A DNA stretch of 64,000 nucleotides from Agarilytica rhodophyticola (GCF_002157225.2 NZ_CP020038.1:6220991-6284990), one strand, 5' to 3'; positions 1-9,812 are shown, counted from the stretch's first letter. A program made the numbers and translations. Notes: generated from the sequence alone by a model not told the origin.

Positions 1-791
1 ATCTTTTCCTTAGTGTCAGTCGACGCATTCTCAAATAATACTTTGCGCTCATAGTCGAGGGCATTTTTTGCAAATGCCTGCCGTAAAACGGCATAAGCTA
101 CATAAGCTAAACACGTTACCTGTAAACCGGCGAACAGGGTATTTAGCAACGCTTCCTCATCTAAGGCCCAGCAATACAGAACGCGCAGCACACTAACGAT
201 GCAATTTGCAATTACGGCTACCACTAGAATACGTAAGGTGTTACTACCCAAATCAGATACTTGAGCGAATAAGCCTTTATTCTGCTCAATACGTTGATAG
301 AACAATATTATGCATTCACGAATATAATAGGCAGATTGGAGCAGAAAAACGCCCACCATGAGCAGCATAGTGACATGCACTAGCGCATATTGCGGTGCTC
401 CAGGCCAGGTTAATTGAGTAAAAGGACTACTGTTAAATAATGTTGCAAATAAAGGGACTAGCAGCAAAACACCAACTAAGATCACCACTGCATGTGGCAG
501 AAGCTTGCGTATTGCAAAGGGATAAGTGTTATGACTTAAATCTTTTGCGAATGCCCATGCTAAAGGTGAAACCAGCAGCGAGAGCGCCATCACACCAAAT
601 AGCCAGAACATGGTGAAGGGCATCTCGGGATGAATCATCAGCCACTCACAAACAAATCTCATTGTTTGTATCACCAGAAAGGCGGTAAAAAACCTCACCT
701 TCACATCAGCTTTGCCATGCTGAGCAAGTAAAACGCAAAATAAGCTAAGACCAATAGCAACGGCGTATAGTGAGGATTGAAGAATTTCCAT
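1..791 (-). CDS. Membrane protein, probable N-terminal sensor part of an AraC-family regulator (partial)
   Basis: The reading frame starts at an ATG at 791 (MEILQSSLYAV) and runs off the window start, so only about 263 residues are visible. They are almost entirely hydrophobic, with about seven membrane-spanning stretches separated by short loops, and end in a charged segment (ALDYERKVLFENASTDTKEK). That layout, a seven-helix N-terminal domain followed by a short polar linker, is known from membrane-anchored AraC/XylS regulators, whose DNA-binding HTH would lie outside the window. The regulator call is inference because no HTH is seen; a plain multi-pass membrane protein is the alternative. 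No strong Shine-Dalgarno sequence precedes the ATG. Confidence 0.55.
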   Translation of the reverse strand, partial: MEILQSSLYAVAIGLSLFCVLLAQHGKADVKVRFFTAFLVIQTMRFVCEWLMIHPEMPFTMFWLFGVMALSLLVSPLAWAFAKDLSHNTYPFAIRKLLPHAVVILVGVLLLVPLFATLFNSSPFTQLTWPGAPQYALVHVTMLLMVGVFLLQSAYYIRECIILFYQRIEQNKGLFAQVSDLGSNTLRILVVAVIANCIVSVLRVLYCWALDEEALLNTLFAGLQVTCLAYVAYAVLRQAFAKNALDYERKVLFENASTDTKEK

Positions 792-891
792 ACCTTAGCT
801 GTACCTTAATAATCACCTAGCTAACTAAACAGCTTCTGAGCAAGTTAGAATAATGGACACTGTCGGTTAAATAAAGGCACATTGCAATATT

Positions 892-916
892 AAATAAAGG
901 AGGAATTTACTCCTCC
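892..916 (-). terminator. Probable intrinsic terminator of the serine hydrolase gene
   Basis: Six perfectly paired bases, GGAGGA at 899-904 with TCCTCC at 911-916, enclose a six-base loop. Read on the minus strand the stem is followed by TTTATTT (892-898). It lies about 107 bp after the stop of the minus-strand serine hydrolase gene. Confidence 0.5.
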
Positions 917-1022
917 CATTGGCTTATAGATATAACAATATCTAACTTTTAAAAACGCTTATCATGATCTTTGCAGATACTTCGGAATCCTTTCCTATAA
1001 AATAACCGTTATATATCACTCA

Positions 1023-2234
1023 TTAAATAAAGGCGGGCAGAATTTTCTCGGCAAGCGTTTGCAGATAACCTGCTTCGTTATCATGGGCAGTAAATACCAC
1101 CATTAGATCCAGCTCTTCGATAAGAACGATAAATTGACCCCAACCACCCTGGGCGGATCTACTAAAATAACTTTTATTGCCATATTTCAAATCGGCACTC
1201 CACCAGAAATAGCCATAACCTTGTTTAGAAACATCTTTACCACCGTAGTGGAGCTCTTCATCAGTTGGAATGATAAGTCTGTCTGTTGCCTTGGCGATAA
1301 AGGCTTCGGGAATTAGCTGCTCACCATTCCATTTGCCTTTATTCACAGCGAGAATGCCAAATTTGACCATATCGCGGGATGTCATGCTTGCCATAGCCCC
1401 CGCTTCTGGCAAGCCATTCAGATGCTGCGGCCAGCGATAATTTGTAATACCTATTTTATTTAGCAGCTCTTTTTTTATGAAGTCTTCGGCGCTGCCTGGC
1501 ACGACAGCCTCGATAACCTGCATGACCAAGTCTGGATCACTGCCTTTATAAGAAAAGACCTGAGACCTTTTGGTAACCGGCGCGCTATGTTCAAGATAAG
1601 CCTGAGCGAGCTTCTGACCTTTTATCTGATCGGGATTTTTTCTGAGCTCGTCAAGCTGTTCCCGGGTAAGGCTAAGCCCCGAACTCATCATCATTGCCTG
1701 GTGCAGGGTGATCTTTTCTACACCCTCAACAAATTTTTTAGGATTCAGATCTTTTAAAAAGGTGACTAGAGGTTTGTCCAGGTCCGCCATAGTAAGATAA
1801 CCCAACTGCATAGCACGCCCTAGTGCTAAGCCGGTATAAGCTTTTGTCGCTGACGCCTGAAAATGAGGTAAGTTGATGCGACCACGTCGGTAATAAGATT
1901 CAAACAAGAGCTTTCCCTTGTGAGCAATAAGTAGACTGTCGTATTTACCATGTTTACCCTCAGCAATCTCCTTAGCCAGCTTGACAACCATGGCTTTATT
2001 ACCACCATCTGTGCCCAGTTTACCCACAGTAATAGCGTCTTTTCTTTTCGCAGGTGTTGTATCGATAAAAGGCTTTTCTAGTAGAGGAATATCCCTAAAT
2101 CGAAGCTCAGCCTCTGCAGCTGTGGCCTCTGGTGCATGGTGATTATTTTTTTGCGCACCTGCTATTGCAAGGTTGCCAAAACTACTTAACAAAGTAATTG
2201 CAATCAAATGTTTGAATGGTGAACTGATAATCAT
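1023..2234 (-). CDS. Secreted class-C beta-lactamase-fold serine hydrolase
   Basis: This 403-residue protein begins with a signal peptide (residues 1 to about 26, ending in LAIAGA). It carries a SATK tetrad that fits the SxxK nucleophile motif of class C beta-lactamases, DD-peptidases and esterases. A YKGSD segment sits where the family has YxN, and QGGWGQF near the C-terminus sits where it has the HxG/KTG-like motif, so the second and third motifs are divergent. Members hydrolyse beta-lactams, D-amino acid peptides or esters; the substrate cannot be told here. The start is supported by an AAGG about seven bases upstream. It stands alone, with a terminator-like hairpin downstream. Confidence 0.8.
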   Translation of the reverse strand: MIISSPFKHLIAITLLSSFGNLAIAGAQKNNHHAPEATAAEAELRFRDIPLLEKPFIDTTPAKRKDAITVGKLGTDGGNKAMVVKLAKEIAEGKHGKYDSLLIAHKGKLLFESYYRRGRINLPHFQASATKAYTGLALGRAMQLGYLTMADLDKPLVTFLKDLNPKKFVEGVEKITLHQAMMMSSGLSLTREQLDELRKNPDQIKGQKLAQAYLEHSAPVTKRSQVFSYKGSDPDLVMQVIEAVVPGSAEDFIKKELLNKIGITNYRWPQHLNGLPEAGAMASMTSRDMVKFGILAVNKGKWNGEQLIPEAFIAKATDRLIIPTDEELHYGGKDVSKQGYGYFWWSADLKYGNKSYFSRSAQGGWGQFIVLIEELDLMVVFTAHDNEAGYLQTLAEKILPAFI

Positions 2235-2824
2235 ATTAACCTTCTTATTTAACCTTCATATCATGAATAAACGCTGCAACAGATAAAATAAAAATGCTTA
2301 GTGACGTATTTTTATCTGCCGTTGTAGGGTTATTGTTTGTGTCTGCAGTTTTCAAATGTGGCTGAACGAGTGGCTAATTTAGTCAAACAGCATTCAAAAT
2401 ACCTGAAGTTTCCATGATTTTTAGATGATTTTATTCTGATGGTAATAAGAGGTCTTATTGAGTATGCAATGGGCTGCTATCTGCAGTGATACGGCAGAAA
2501 AACGCCTAGGGGCTGGTAGCATTTTTCCGCCTAGCGTCGTTAACACACACTTATTTATGCCTGTATGGATACAGGTAATTAGAGCAATGCAGGAGCAATT
2601 GCCGAGAATAACTAAACGACGTTTGTGTTGCCTAGCTAGTCGAAAAAATGCTTACAAGCAGGTGCGATTCCATTAGTGTGAACAGGCCCTAGCAATATGC
2701 GGGAAAGATTAGTGGTTAAATTAGATCAGTAAGTAATGAGTTGTATTAGTAAATGGATATTAGTGTTTACATGAGCCAGATAACCCCGGCCATAAGCCAG
2801 GGTCATCACTTACATCTAATTCAA
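2235..2824. other. Intergenic region holding one copy of a dispersed repeat
   Basis: No convincing gene is seen. The 72-codon plus-strand frame at 2458-2676 has no ribosome binding site and no recognisable protein. The stretch holds repeat copy A (2375-2446) and a small palindrome, CCTGTA at 2560-2565 with TACAGG at 2570-2575. It separates two minus-strand genes, so it should contain the promoter of the serine hydrolase and the 3' end of the GH9 transcript. Confidence 0.5.
2375..2446 (+). repeat. Dispersed repeat, copy A (inverted relative to copy B at 7164-7235)
   Basis: The core AAAATACCTGA-N-GTTTCCATGATTTTT matches the reverse complement of copy B at every base except the N. The flanks, TAATYTARTCAAACAG on one side and ATGATTTT..TCTGAT on the other, also agree with scattered differences. 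The two copies are about 4.8 kb apart in opposite orientation and flank the GH9 cellulase and the broken lipoprotein gene. No open frame is conserved, so a non-coding element such as a MITE or transposon-end relic is possible. Confidence 0.7.
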
Positions 2825-5800
2825 TTAACGCCCGCGTGTATTGCCAACAAAACGCAAGTTATCAAACATCAGCGGCGCAGAGCAATTGTTGGTATTCAAC
2901 GCAACGGTAATAAAACCATCATGCTCTCCTGCAAGTGCCGCTTTCGTAGCTGCAGGTAATTCAACACCTGTAGTAAACCAGCTACCCAAAGGTTGGCCCG
3001 TCAGTTCTACGCTGCCTATCCATTCATTATGCATATTCGCACTTGGTAAAGTGAGGTGGAAAGTCAGTTGACCGAACCAGTGAATATCATCTTGAAGGTT
3101 TGGCAGAAGCATATCGATAGCAATGCGATCACCCAGTATTTCAAACTCGTTGGTGCTAAATGCTGGAGAATCCATAAAGGTATAACCACAGCCGTTAACT
3201 TCTAACGCATAACTGCCACGGGTGCCGCCTTCAACCGTCGCGATTTCTGCCGGTCCACGTTTACTCCAGCTGCGCTCGCCATCTTCAAAGCTTGAGAAAT
3301 GCTTGTTACGCAATTCACAACGGGCGGCAGCCGCCGCTTGTAACTCAGCGTCGCCCCATTGGTCGAGGTAAGCCGCAGCCCACGCTAAAGGCGCGTTCCA
3401 GTTGATCGTGACTTCGTTAGTGGAATAGGATTCTCGATCATCAATATAACATTTCAGCGGATCGCAACCTTGCAGCTCAGCCTGAGCAATAGGATCTTGC
3501 AGCTGTGAGTTTGGCCCACCCGCAATCACACCTGGAGGTGGTGCTGGGTAACCGCTGGCTGGTACATTAGCCCAGAAACGGTGATGAGGGTTTTTCATAT
3601 CCTTCTCGCCATAACCACTAATGTAAGAAATCCCAAGCGGATTGTGCCCCATCAGATAGTGCATATTGGTGTGCATGGTTTCAAGATAGCGTTCGTCACA
3701 CGTAAAGTCATGGGCGAGGCCAAGCACTATCATGTCGTTAGTGACATTGGAATTTGATCCCCAGTACATGTTGTCGGTTTGCATGGGCAGAGCATAACCT
3801 TGTGTCGCGGTGTTAGACTCATAAAAATCGGCCACGCTCACCAAAACTTTTCGCGCCTGCTGCACCCAAGATTCCTCTGCATTGTAGAGAGGGCCAACCG
3901 TTGCAAGGGAAATCAAGCCAAGTGCTTGAGTCGAGCCCCAGCTCATAATGCTTTGCCCGTATCGCACGGCTTCCAAAGTAAGGTGACGATCTGAAGCTTG
4001 CATATCCTGCGCGAAGGCTGCTTCACCTGTACTCAGATACAACTCACTGGCCGCCCAATAAAACTCATCCTCAACGAAATCGTCACCATAAGTACCGCCG
4101 CCGTTGCCATTGTTAGTAGCGGGAATAAAATCATTCGCCTTGGCCGCTGCATAAGCAACTTTAGATGCATTCAAACACGTGCTTGCAAAGGCAGAGTCAA
4201 ACGCTTTGTAAATGCGGTGACACTGCGCCATAACCGCGGCAAAGTTTAGCGTGGCAGCAGTTGACGGGGGTTGCACATAGCGTGTAACAGTGTCCTCATG
4301 CGGAGCCAGAGGCAAGCCAGTCCAGTACTCGTTATGCATTTTATGGTGAACCATTCCGGCCATGGGGTAAGGCGCTGGAACTTGCATGGTCAAAAACCAT
4401 TCCAGCTCATAGCGCACTTCGTCTAGTAGGTCGGGCACACCATTGGTGGTCTCCGTCAGCGGCAGAGCCATAGCGCCGTCGGCAAACTCACTCATATCAC
4501 TACCTAGAGCTTGAGCGCGCTCGTACTGGTTCAATAAAGTCCATACGCTAATTCCACCATTAACGACATATTTGCCATGGTCACCGGCATCGTACCAACC
4601 ACCTATAGAATTCATTGTGCGACAGGCCGGGTCGGCGGGATCTATGGTACAGAAAAAGGTTTGCACCGCATCGTCATCTAAGTGTCCCGCTGGGCGCGCC
4701 CACGTTTGGCCTACCAGCTCGGCCAATATTGGAGTGGCTGAACGGTTGTGGTAGAAATAAGCGAGAGCGTCATACTTTAGAGGCTCGTACAGGTCTGAGC
4801 CTATAGCAAAAGGCTCGCTACTATGGCTAAGCTCCCCCTCACTAACGACCAGTGTGTAGTTATCCATTTCCGTTCGTACGCCACTGAAATCGATGCGATG
4901 GACGTGATCACCAGAGCCCTCATCTAAACCGTGATAGCTAGACATGCCTGAAGCCACAGGTGATTCGCCGTTGTACAAAGTCCAAGTTCTAGCAGTGGTT
5001 TTGTCTTCACTATCTTCTGCCGGTGTAAAGGTGGCGATTTTGCTAAGACTACTCATGTAACCATAGGAGTTAACGTAAACTGCAGCAGGGGCCGGTTCTT
5101 CTGGAGCTTCAGAACCGGAAGGATCGACCAGTTTAACGTTATCCATGCACACCGTCGTGCCCGGCGTTACATGGCCGTCACCCATCAAAAAGCGGAACCG
5201 ACCATTTTCAGTAGTGCCAGCACCATTAACAAAGGTAACCTCAACTTGCTGAGGGTCGCCGCCTACCGGTGCATCTATCGCTACGTCCTGGCCAAAGTGC
5301 CAAACGAAACCATTAGATTCATCCACGCCGCTCACTTGCAGATTCACCGGTGCACTCGACCACATGTCAGCACTAAAAACGTAAGACGCCGACTCGATAA
5401 ACTGCAAGCCGTCCGCACGAACCTGAAGGCTCCAGGGATCTGGGCCTGGATCTTCTGCTAATACACATAAGCGGCCATCATCGGCGTTTGCCTGAGCAGT
5501 GCTGCCGAACTCAGCAACGATCCAAGGTTCGTAACCGTTGTCGAACGTACTGTTTTCAATTAAATTGGGTGCAGGTGCATCCACAACAATATCATCGAAG
5601 CAAACGGTTTCGTCTATAGGTACAGTGCCGCCACCCATCAAAAAACGAAAGGTGCCGCTTTCGGTATCAGCCGCTGAGCTGAAACTCATATTAATGACTT
5701 GACCTTCACCTTCAAGAGGTGAATCAATATTGATATTGTTGCCAAAAAGCCACACAAAACCATCACTCTCATCAGTTGCGCTCATCGGAAGCGAAACCGG

Positions 5801-6103
5801 TACACTAGACCAAACGCGCAAGCTGACGTCGTAATTTTCACCGGCGATAAAAGTAAGGTTAGATTGGCGTAGCTGAGCCCCCCAATCGTTGGTACCAAGC
5901 GCAGTCACTGTGGTGCAAAAGCGGCCTCTTTCATCTACAGCGAAATTACCGTCGCCACCGGTCCACCACCCTGGTGGTTCCCAAGACGCTAATCCATTAT
6001 CGAATGTACCATTTTCTAAAATATTAGCCGCGTTAATATTGACAGTGCCGAACAAACTTGCCCCAGCAACTAACCAACAAAACATGAATTTTTTATTGAA
6101 CAT
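2825..6103 (-). CDS. Secreted multidomain GH9 cellulase (endoglucanase)
   Basis: This 1092-residue exported enzyme should cleave beta-1,4-glucan. A signal peptide (1-25) is followed by two related CBM4/9-like modules (about 28-172 and 180-330, each opening with a LIENSTFDNG-type strand), an Ig-like CelD_N module (about 340-435) and the GH9 (alpha/alpha)6 catalytic domain (about 440-920). The GH9 signature YDAGDHGKY places the catalytic base aspartates at D505/D508. The region HHRFWAN and the closing NEVTINWNAPL, with catalytic acid E897, are also present. A further beta-rich module of about 160 residues ends the protein. The start is fixed by GGAGG seven bases upstream. It is monocistronic, flanked by inverted repeats, and visibly more GC-balanced than the AT-rich genes that follow. 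Module boundaries are approximate. Confidence 0.93.
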   Translation of the reverse strand: MFNKKFMFCWLVAGASLFGTVNINAANILENGTFDNGLASWEPPGWWTGGDGNFAVDERGRFCTTVTALGTNDWGAQLRQSNLTFIAGENYDVSLRVWSSVPVSLPMSATDESDGFVWLFGNNINIDSPLEGEGQVINMSFSSAADTESGTFRFLMGGGTVPIDETVCFDDIVVDAPAPNLIENSTFDNGYEPWIVAEFGSTAQANADDGRLCVLAEDPGPDPWSLQVRADGLQFIESASYVFSADMWSSAPVNLQVSGVDESNGFVWHFGQDVAIDAPVGGDPQQVEVTFVNGAGTTENGRFRFLMGDGHVTPGTTVCMDNVKLVDPSGSEAPEEPAPAAVYVNSYGYMSSLSKIATFTPAEDSEDKTTARTWTLYNGESPVASGMSSYHGLDEGSGDHVHRIDFSGVRTEMDNYTLVVSEGELSHSSEPFAIGSDLYEPLKYDALAYFYHNRSATPILAELVGQTWARPAGHLDDDAVQTFFCTIDPADPACRTMNSIGGWYDAGDHGKYVVNGGISVWTLLNQYERAQALGSDMSEFADGAMALPLTETTNGVPDLLDEVRYELEWFLTMQVPAPYPMAGMVHHKMHNEYWTGLPLAPHEDTVTRYVQPPSTAATLNFAAVMAQCHRIYKAFDSAFASTCLNASKVAYAAAKANDFIPATNNGNGGGTYGDDFVEDEFYWAASELYLSTGEAAFAQDMQASDRHLTLEAVRYGQSIMSWGSTQALGLISLATVGPLYNAEESWVQQARKVLVSVADFYESNTATQGYALPMQTDNMYWGSNSNVTNDMIVLGLAHDFTCDERYLETMHTNMHYLMGHNPLGISYISGYGEKDMKNPHHRFWANVPASGYPAPPPGVIAGGPNSQLQDPIAQAELQGCDPLKCYIDDRESYSTNEVTINWNAPLAWAAAYLDQWGDAELQAAAAARCELRNKHFSSFEDGERSWSKRGPAEIATVEGGTRGSYALEVNGCGYTFMDSPAFSTNEFEILGDRIAIDMLLPNLQDDIHWFGQLTFHLTLPSANMHNEWIGSVELTGQPLGSWFTTGVELPAATKAALAGEHDGFITVALNTNNCSAPLMFDNLRFVGNTRGR

Positions 6104-6658
6104 TAATAGCCTCCGAATATTATTTTTATTTTAAGGCCGTTAATATGTGAAACATTTACGTGCCAAAAAAACAAACTAGTATAAATGTATAAAAGGCTTA
6201 AAATGTTTGAAGCGACGCCAAAAAAAATAATTCATTGACGGCTATATTCTAAATTATTTTTAAAATATATTGTGCATATGTTTTTTAAAAATCTACCCTA
6301 ATTTTTTAGTAAAGATTATTTACCCAAAAATCATAATATTTCATAGCCTTAGCCACTCCGGCCACAAAAAACAGTGACAAAAAAAGCAAGCAATTGGTCT
6401 AGCAATTAATTAACATATTACTTTATCTTTAACTTCTCCCTTCTGAAAAAATACGAAGTTTCCAAAACTATTATAGATTTAACACTAAAATAGAATGTGT
6501 AAGGCGGAAACAAATGAACCACCCTTATAATTGAATATGGATTCGAGAACTGCTGTGGAGCCTACGCCACTTTAAAAGATTCAAACGTTATTATTTGATA
6601 AAGCGCTCCAATAAGCCGTTTAGAATTCGATAGGTTAGGGTTTCAAAAGCGTATATAA
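6104..6658. other. AT-rich intergenic region between divergent genes
   Basis: About 550 bp with no supported gene. It should contain the promoter of the minus-strand GH9 gene and that of the small lipoprotein, but I could not assign -35/-10 elements with confidence in such AT-rich sequence. Confidence 0.4.
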
Positions 6659-6940
6659 ATGAAAAATTTTATCTTAATAGTCATCTTGGTGTTGTTAATA
6701 TCTGCCTGCGTATCGACAAATCAATCGAATATAGCGGGCAAATGGAAAAGCCCATCTGGAAATACAGTTAGAGCAATCACTTTCGAGGAAGGTGGTATCG
6801 GCTCAGTTGTTGTTCTAGATAAAGAATGCAAAATTTGTCGAGAAAGTAATATCACCTGGAAAGTATCTGGCAATAGGATAGTCACCAAAGAACATATACC
6901 CGACGAAATTGCCGAAATATGGATAGTTCACAAGTTCTAA
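6659..6940 (+). CDS. Small lipoprotein, probably truncated by an in-frame stop
   Basis: This 93-residue protein has a short hydrophobic N-terminus ending in a lipobox (LLISAC), so it should be lipid-anchored at Cys17. The rest is a small beta-rich domain with GKWKSPSG and a CKIC pair, reminiscent of small lipocalin-like lipoproteins, but I do not recognise the family. The TAA at 6938-6940 is followed at once by an in-frame ATG and 22 more codons (to 7009), including GEDLVLIG, which reads like the missing last strand of such a domain. The gene may therefore be a nonsense-disrupted relic. No clear Shine-Dalgarno sequence is seen. Confidence 0.5.
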   Translation: MKNFILIVILVLLISACVSTNQSNIAGKWKSPSGNTVRAITFEEGGIGSVVVLDKECKICRESNITWKVSGNRIVTKEHIPDEIAEIWIVHKF

Positions 6941-7087
6941 ATGCAAACTAAAGGTGAAGATTTAGTGCTAATTGGAAACATCCATGATAAGTCAGTCAAA
7001 GAAAAGTAGAATTCACAATACCCGATACCGCTGGATGACGGAAGCCTACTTACTTCTACTATGTGGATAGCAATTTTGACATCATCA

Positions 7088-7117
7088 AAAGCTTAAACAA
7101 CTAAAGCTTAAACAACT
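7088..7117 (+). repeat. Perfect 15-bp tandem duplication
   Basis: AAAGCTTAAACAACT occurs twice head to tail (7088-7102 and 7103-7117) in the non-coding stretch after the interrupted lipoprotein gene. It suggests a recent slippage event in decaying sequence. Confidence 0.75.
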
Positions 7118-7163
7118 AAGGCATCCACCGATTGAAAAGTTATGTGCAGCTAATCAGTTGGTT

Positions 7164-7235
7164 AGTACTATCAGAGAAAAATCATTCAAAAATCATGGAA
7201 ACGTCAGGTATTTTAGTGCCTGTTTGATTAGATTA
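7164..7235 (-). repeat. Dispersed repeat, copy B (inverted relative to copy A at 2375-2446)
   Basis: The reverse complement of this stretch matches copy A over about 70 bases, with a 27-base core differing at one position. It ends about 35 bp upstream of the PD40 protein gene. Confidence 0.7.
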
Positions 7236-7271
7236 TTTATTTGTTAAGTCACATTTAAACAAGGATAAACC

Positions 7272-8171
7272 ATGAAGAATACTTGTATTTCGATTGTTCT
7301 GCTGCTCAATATATTAGTTATTAGTAGCATGAGCTATAGTCGAGATAAACTTCCAACCCGGGAGACACACTATCTTGGCCAAAAGCCACCAAGCCTGATT
7401 CCTGAAATCTTTGCTCCTGGTATCATTTCTATCAATGGAAGGTATGAACACGGTATTTCTTTTTCTCCTGAGCTAGATGAAGTATATTTTTCAGCCAACA
7501 AAAAAGGAGGCCTTACAGATATATATTTCTCAAAACTCGAAAATGGAAAATGGAAACCGGTAAAAAAAGCAAAATTTACCCAAGGTAGGAAAGATGAAGA
7601 AATGCATCCATTTGTCAGCTTGGATGGTGAAAAAATATACTTCACAGCGCTCAATTCTGATAATACTGATACTAAAATTTGGTATGCGAAGCGTTTAGGC
7701 AACGCTTGGAGCAAAGCGGCAAAACTTGAATCTCCCATAAATAAGAATGACGTTTTTTATTCCAATCTAGCAAAAAACGGAGATCTTTTTTATACCAATA
7801 TATCAAAACGAAAAATGTATTATTCGCCCAATAAGAATGGTAAATTTCCAGAAGTTCAAGAGCTTGATATTAAATTTGGTATTCACGGTTTTATTTCACC
7901 TTCTCAAGACTATTTATTAGTCAATGCTCGAAACAAAAATGAAGGCAGAAAGGATCATGATATATATGTTTATTTCAAGAAAAAAGACGGCACATGGACA
8001 CATCCCATTAACCTCGGAAATTCCGTAAACTCTAAATTTAATGAGACGGTTCCTAGTCTCACGCCAGATGGCAAATACCTATTTTTTAGTCGATACAACG
8101 AAGAAGGTGGGTTATCTAACTTTTATTGGGTTAGCACAAAAATTATTGAGAGCTTAAAGCCTAAATTATAA
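7272..8171 (+). CDS. Exported PD40/WD40-like beta-propeller protein
   Basis: This 299-residue protein has an N-terminal signal peptide (1 to about 23) followed by repeated blades of the TolB-like PD40 type. They are seen as FSPELDEVYFSA, VSLDGEKIYFTA, SPSQDYLLVNA and LTPDGKYLFFSR, each a D/G turn followed by a hydrophobic strand. PD40 propellers usually bind peptides or glycans in the periplasm or at the cell surface; no catalytic residues are evident. AAGGA about eight bases upstream supports the start. The gene stands alone in AT-rich sequence near cellulase genes, so a glycan-related binding role is possible but unproven. Confidence 0.75.
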   Translation: MKNTCISIVLLLNILVISSMSYSRDKLPTRETHYLGQKPPSLIPEIFAPGIISINGRYEHGISFSPELDEVYFSANKKGGLTDIYFSKLENGKWKPVKKAKFTQGRKDEEMHPFVSLDGEKIYFTALNSDNTDTKIWYAKRLGNAWSKAAKLESPINKNDVFYSNLAKNGDLFYTNISKRKMYYSPNKNGKFPEVQELDIKFGIHGFISPSQDYLLVNARNKNEGRKDHDIYVYFKKKDGTWTHPINLGNSVNSKFNETVPSLTPDGKYLFFSRYNEEGGLSNFYWVSTKIIESLKPKL

Positions 8172-8850
8172 CTCTTCGACTATAGCAGACACAGTATAAT
8201 GGAAGTAAGAAACTCGCTGGCATAATGTACGAATAGCAGTGAGCAACTCAACTGTGTTTGACATATAACCATTAGCCTCTAGTGCTTATCTCACAAAGCC
8301 CCTCACTTAAAAATCTGGATAACACCATAATAGTTAGTGTTGTTCCTTTTATATCGCAAAAAGGATCGACTGCTAAGATAGCTCATTGCGCCGTTATGTG
8401 AGAAGGTGATTACCACACAGGAGCGGTTAGTATCCATATATTCCAGCTATGAGCTTAGCTTTTATGTTATAGCGTTATCGACTTCCAAAGTATTGCTATA
8501 ATGAGATGTACTATACATTCACCCGGTATTAACTTAAGGTTAAAAGTATGTGGAAAATACAAATTAAAAGGAAATTATCAATTTCTGTAGTCTTTCCAGA
8601 TAATGTATTAGTGCATTAATATTTGACGCTTATAATAAATCTAATTTTGCAAAAACTATTAATACTAAGAAAATATAGAATAAGTAACCTAGCTACTGCT
8701 ACATAATGTTATACTATTTATATAGTAATTCTTTCATGATGGCTAACCGAACTAGTAACATGATCAATCATTATCATATCCTGTGCTTTATTGAAAATGA
8801 TTGGGATCGTACCTATAGCTACCTGAACTTAATTATTGTAAATTGATTCG
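8172..8850. other. Gene-free AT-rich stretch
   Basis: About 680 bp between the PD40 gene and the convergent GNAT gene. No frame with a plausible start and codon pattern, no clear terminator and no RNA gene was found on either strand. Confidence 0.4.
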
Positions 8851-9300
8851 TTATATGTTGTACGTATAGAAGTGCCATGTACTCTTTTTTGTTGGCAAAG
8901 ATTCGTAGAGTTTTTGCGCAGGCTTATTATCTAGAGCTGTAACCCATTGCAAACGAGCAGCACCTTTTTTTGCTGCAAACAACCGGCAGTGTTCAATCAG
9001 TTTTTTTCCAATATTGTTTCGCCTTTCATTGGGCTTTGTGTATAAATCATTGAGAACTGCTACCTTTGTAGCAATGGTACTAGCGTAAGAAAAATATACG
9101 GTTGCAACGGTTGCAAATGCCACCGCTTTATTATGTTGACGGTATAGAAATAAGCAACCTAGATCTGACGATTCACTGAATTGAGAAAAGAATTCCTTAT
9201 TCCTAGAATCTGAAATGTCGGCTACTTGGTAAAATTCTTGATACTCTCTAATGAGAGGTAAGACTTCGTTTAAATTTCTGGATTCTACAGTTTCAATCAT
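8851..9300 (-). CDS. GNAT-family N-acetyltransferase
   Basis: This 149-residue single-domain protein fits the usual GNAT length. The acetyl-CoA-binding region is visible as LNDLYTKPNERRNNIGKKLIEHC: a beta4 strand followed by the R/Q-x-x-G-x-G/A-like pyrophosphate loop, here RRNNIGK. The C-terminal strands carry LQWVTALDNKPAQKLYESL, the usual N-x-x-A-x-x-x-Y pattern. It should transfer an acetyl group to an amine; the acceptor is unknown. GGAG about eight bases upstream supports the start. It is an orphan gene with long non-coding flanks on both sides. Confidence 0.85.
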   Translation of the reverse strand: MIETVESRNLNEVLPLIREYQEFYQVADISDSRNKEFFSQFSESSDLGCLFLYRQHNKAVAFATVATVYFSYASTIATKVAVLNDLYTKPNERRNNIGKKLIEHCRLFAAKKGAARLQWVTALDNKPAQKLYESLPTKKSTWHFYTYNI

Positions 9301-9812
9301 ACTTACACTCCATTACTTAAAATACTTTAGAACAAGTTTTTCAAGTAAAATCTAAAAAATACGATATATTACAGCAATACGATAAGTTAATGCCAAGAAT
9401 ATCTAGGGCTATTGGAAATATCCATGAAAGACTTAATGTTAATGTGAATGAGAAGATAACTATTATAATCAAGTTTCTTAGACCATAACGTTGATCTGAT
9501 AACAATATAATCATTTCCATGACATCTCAATAAATATAGACAACCTTTTTTCAGCATATATAAGAAGGGTTGGAATAACGCCTAAGGTATTATTTCAATA
9601 TTTAAACGACACCGAAATATACCAACACATAATTAAGTTAATTAAATTTAGTTAATTTGCTATTTAGTTCATAATAATTCATATAGCACTAGGTTAATGT
9701 TTTGAATTTCAAAGTTCGAATCATAGCGATTGAACTTTGGGAACAAAAACCACTAATACCGATAAATCTTAACACTTAATTTCTGCCAACCTACATACAA
9801 AGAATAAATACT
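9301..9812. other. AT-rich intergenic region upstream of the GH5 gene
   Basis: About 510 bp between two divergently oriented genes. Nothing beyond AT-rich sequence is recognised; promoters for both flanking genes should lie here. Confidence 0.35.

Noticed and set aside
2458-2676. 72-codon plus-strand frame between the serine hydrolase and GH9 genes
   Set aside because: No ribosome binding site, no recognisable protein, and the start of the gap is repeat sequence.
8815-9310. Isolated GNAT gene as an integron cassette
   Set aside because: GTTAT-like ends were seen nearby, but no attC-type pair of inverted core sites could be built and no integrase is present.
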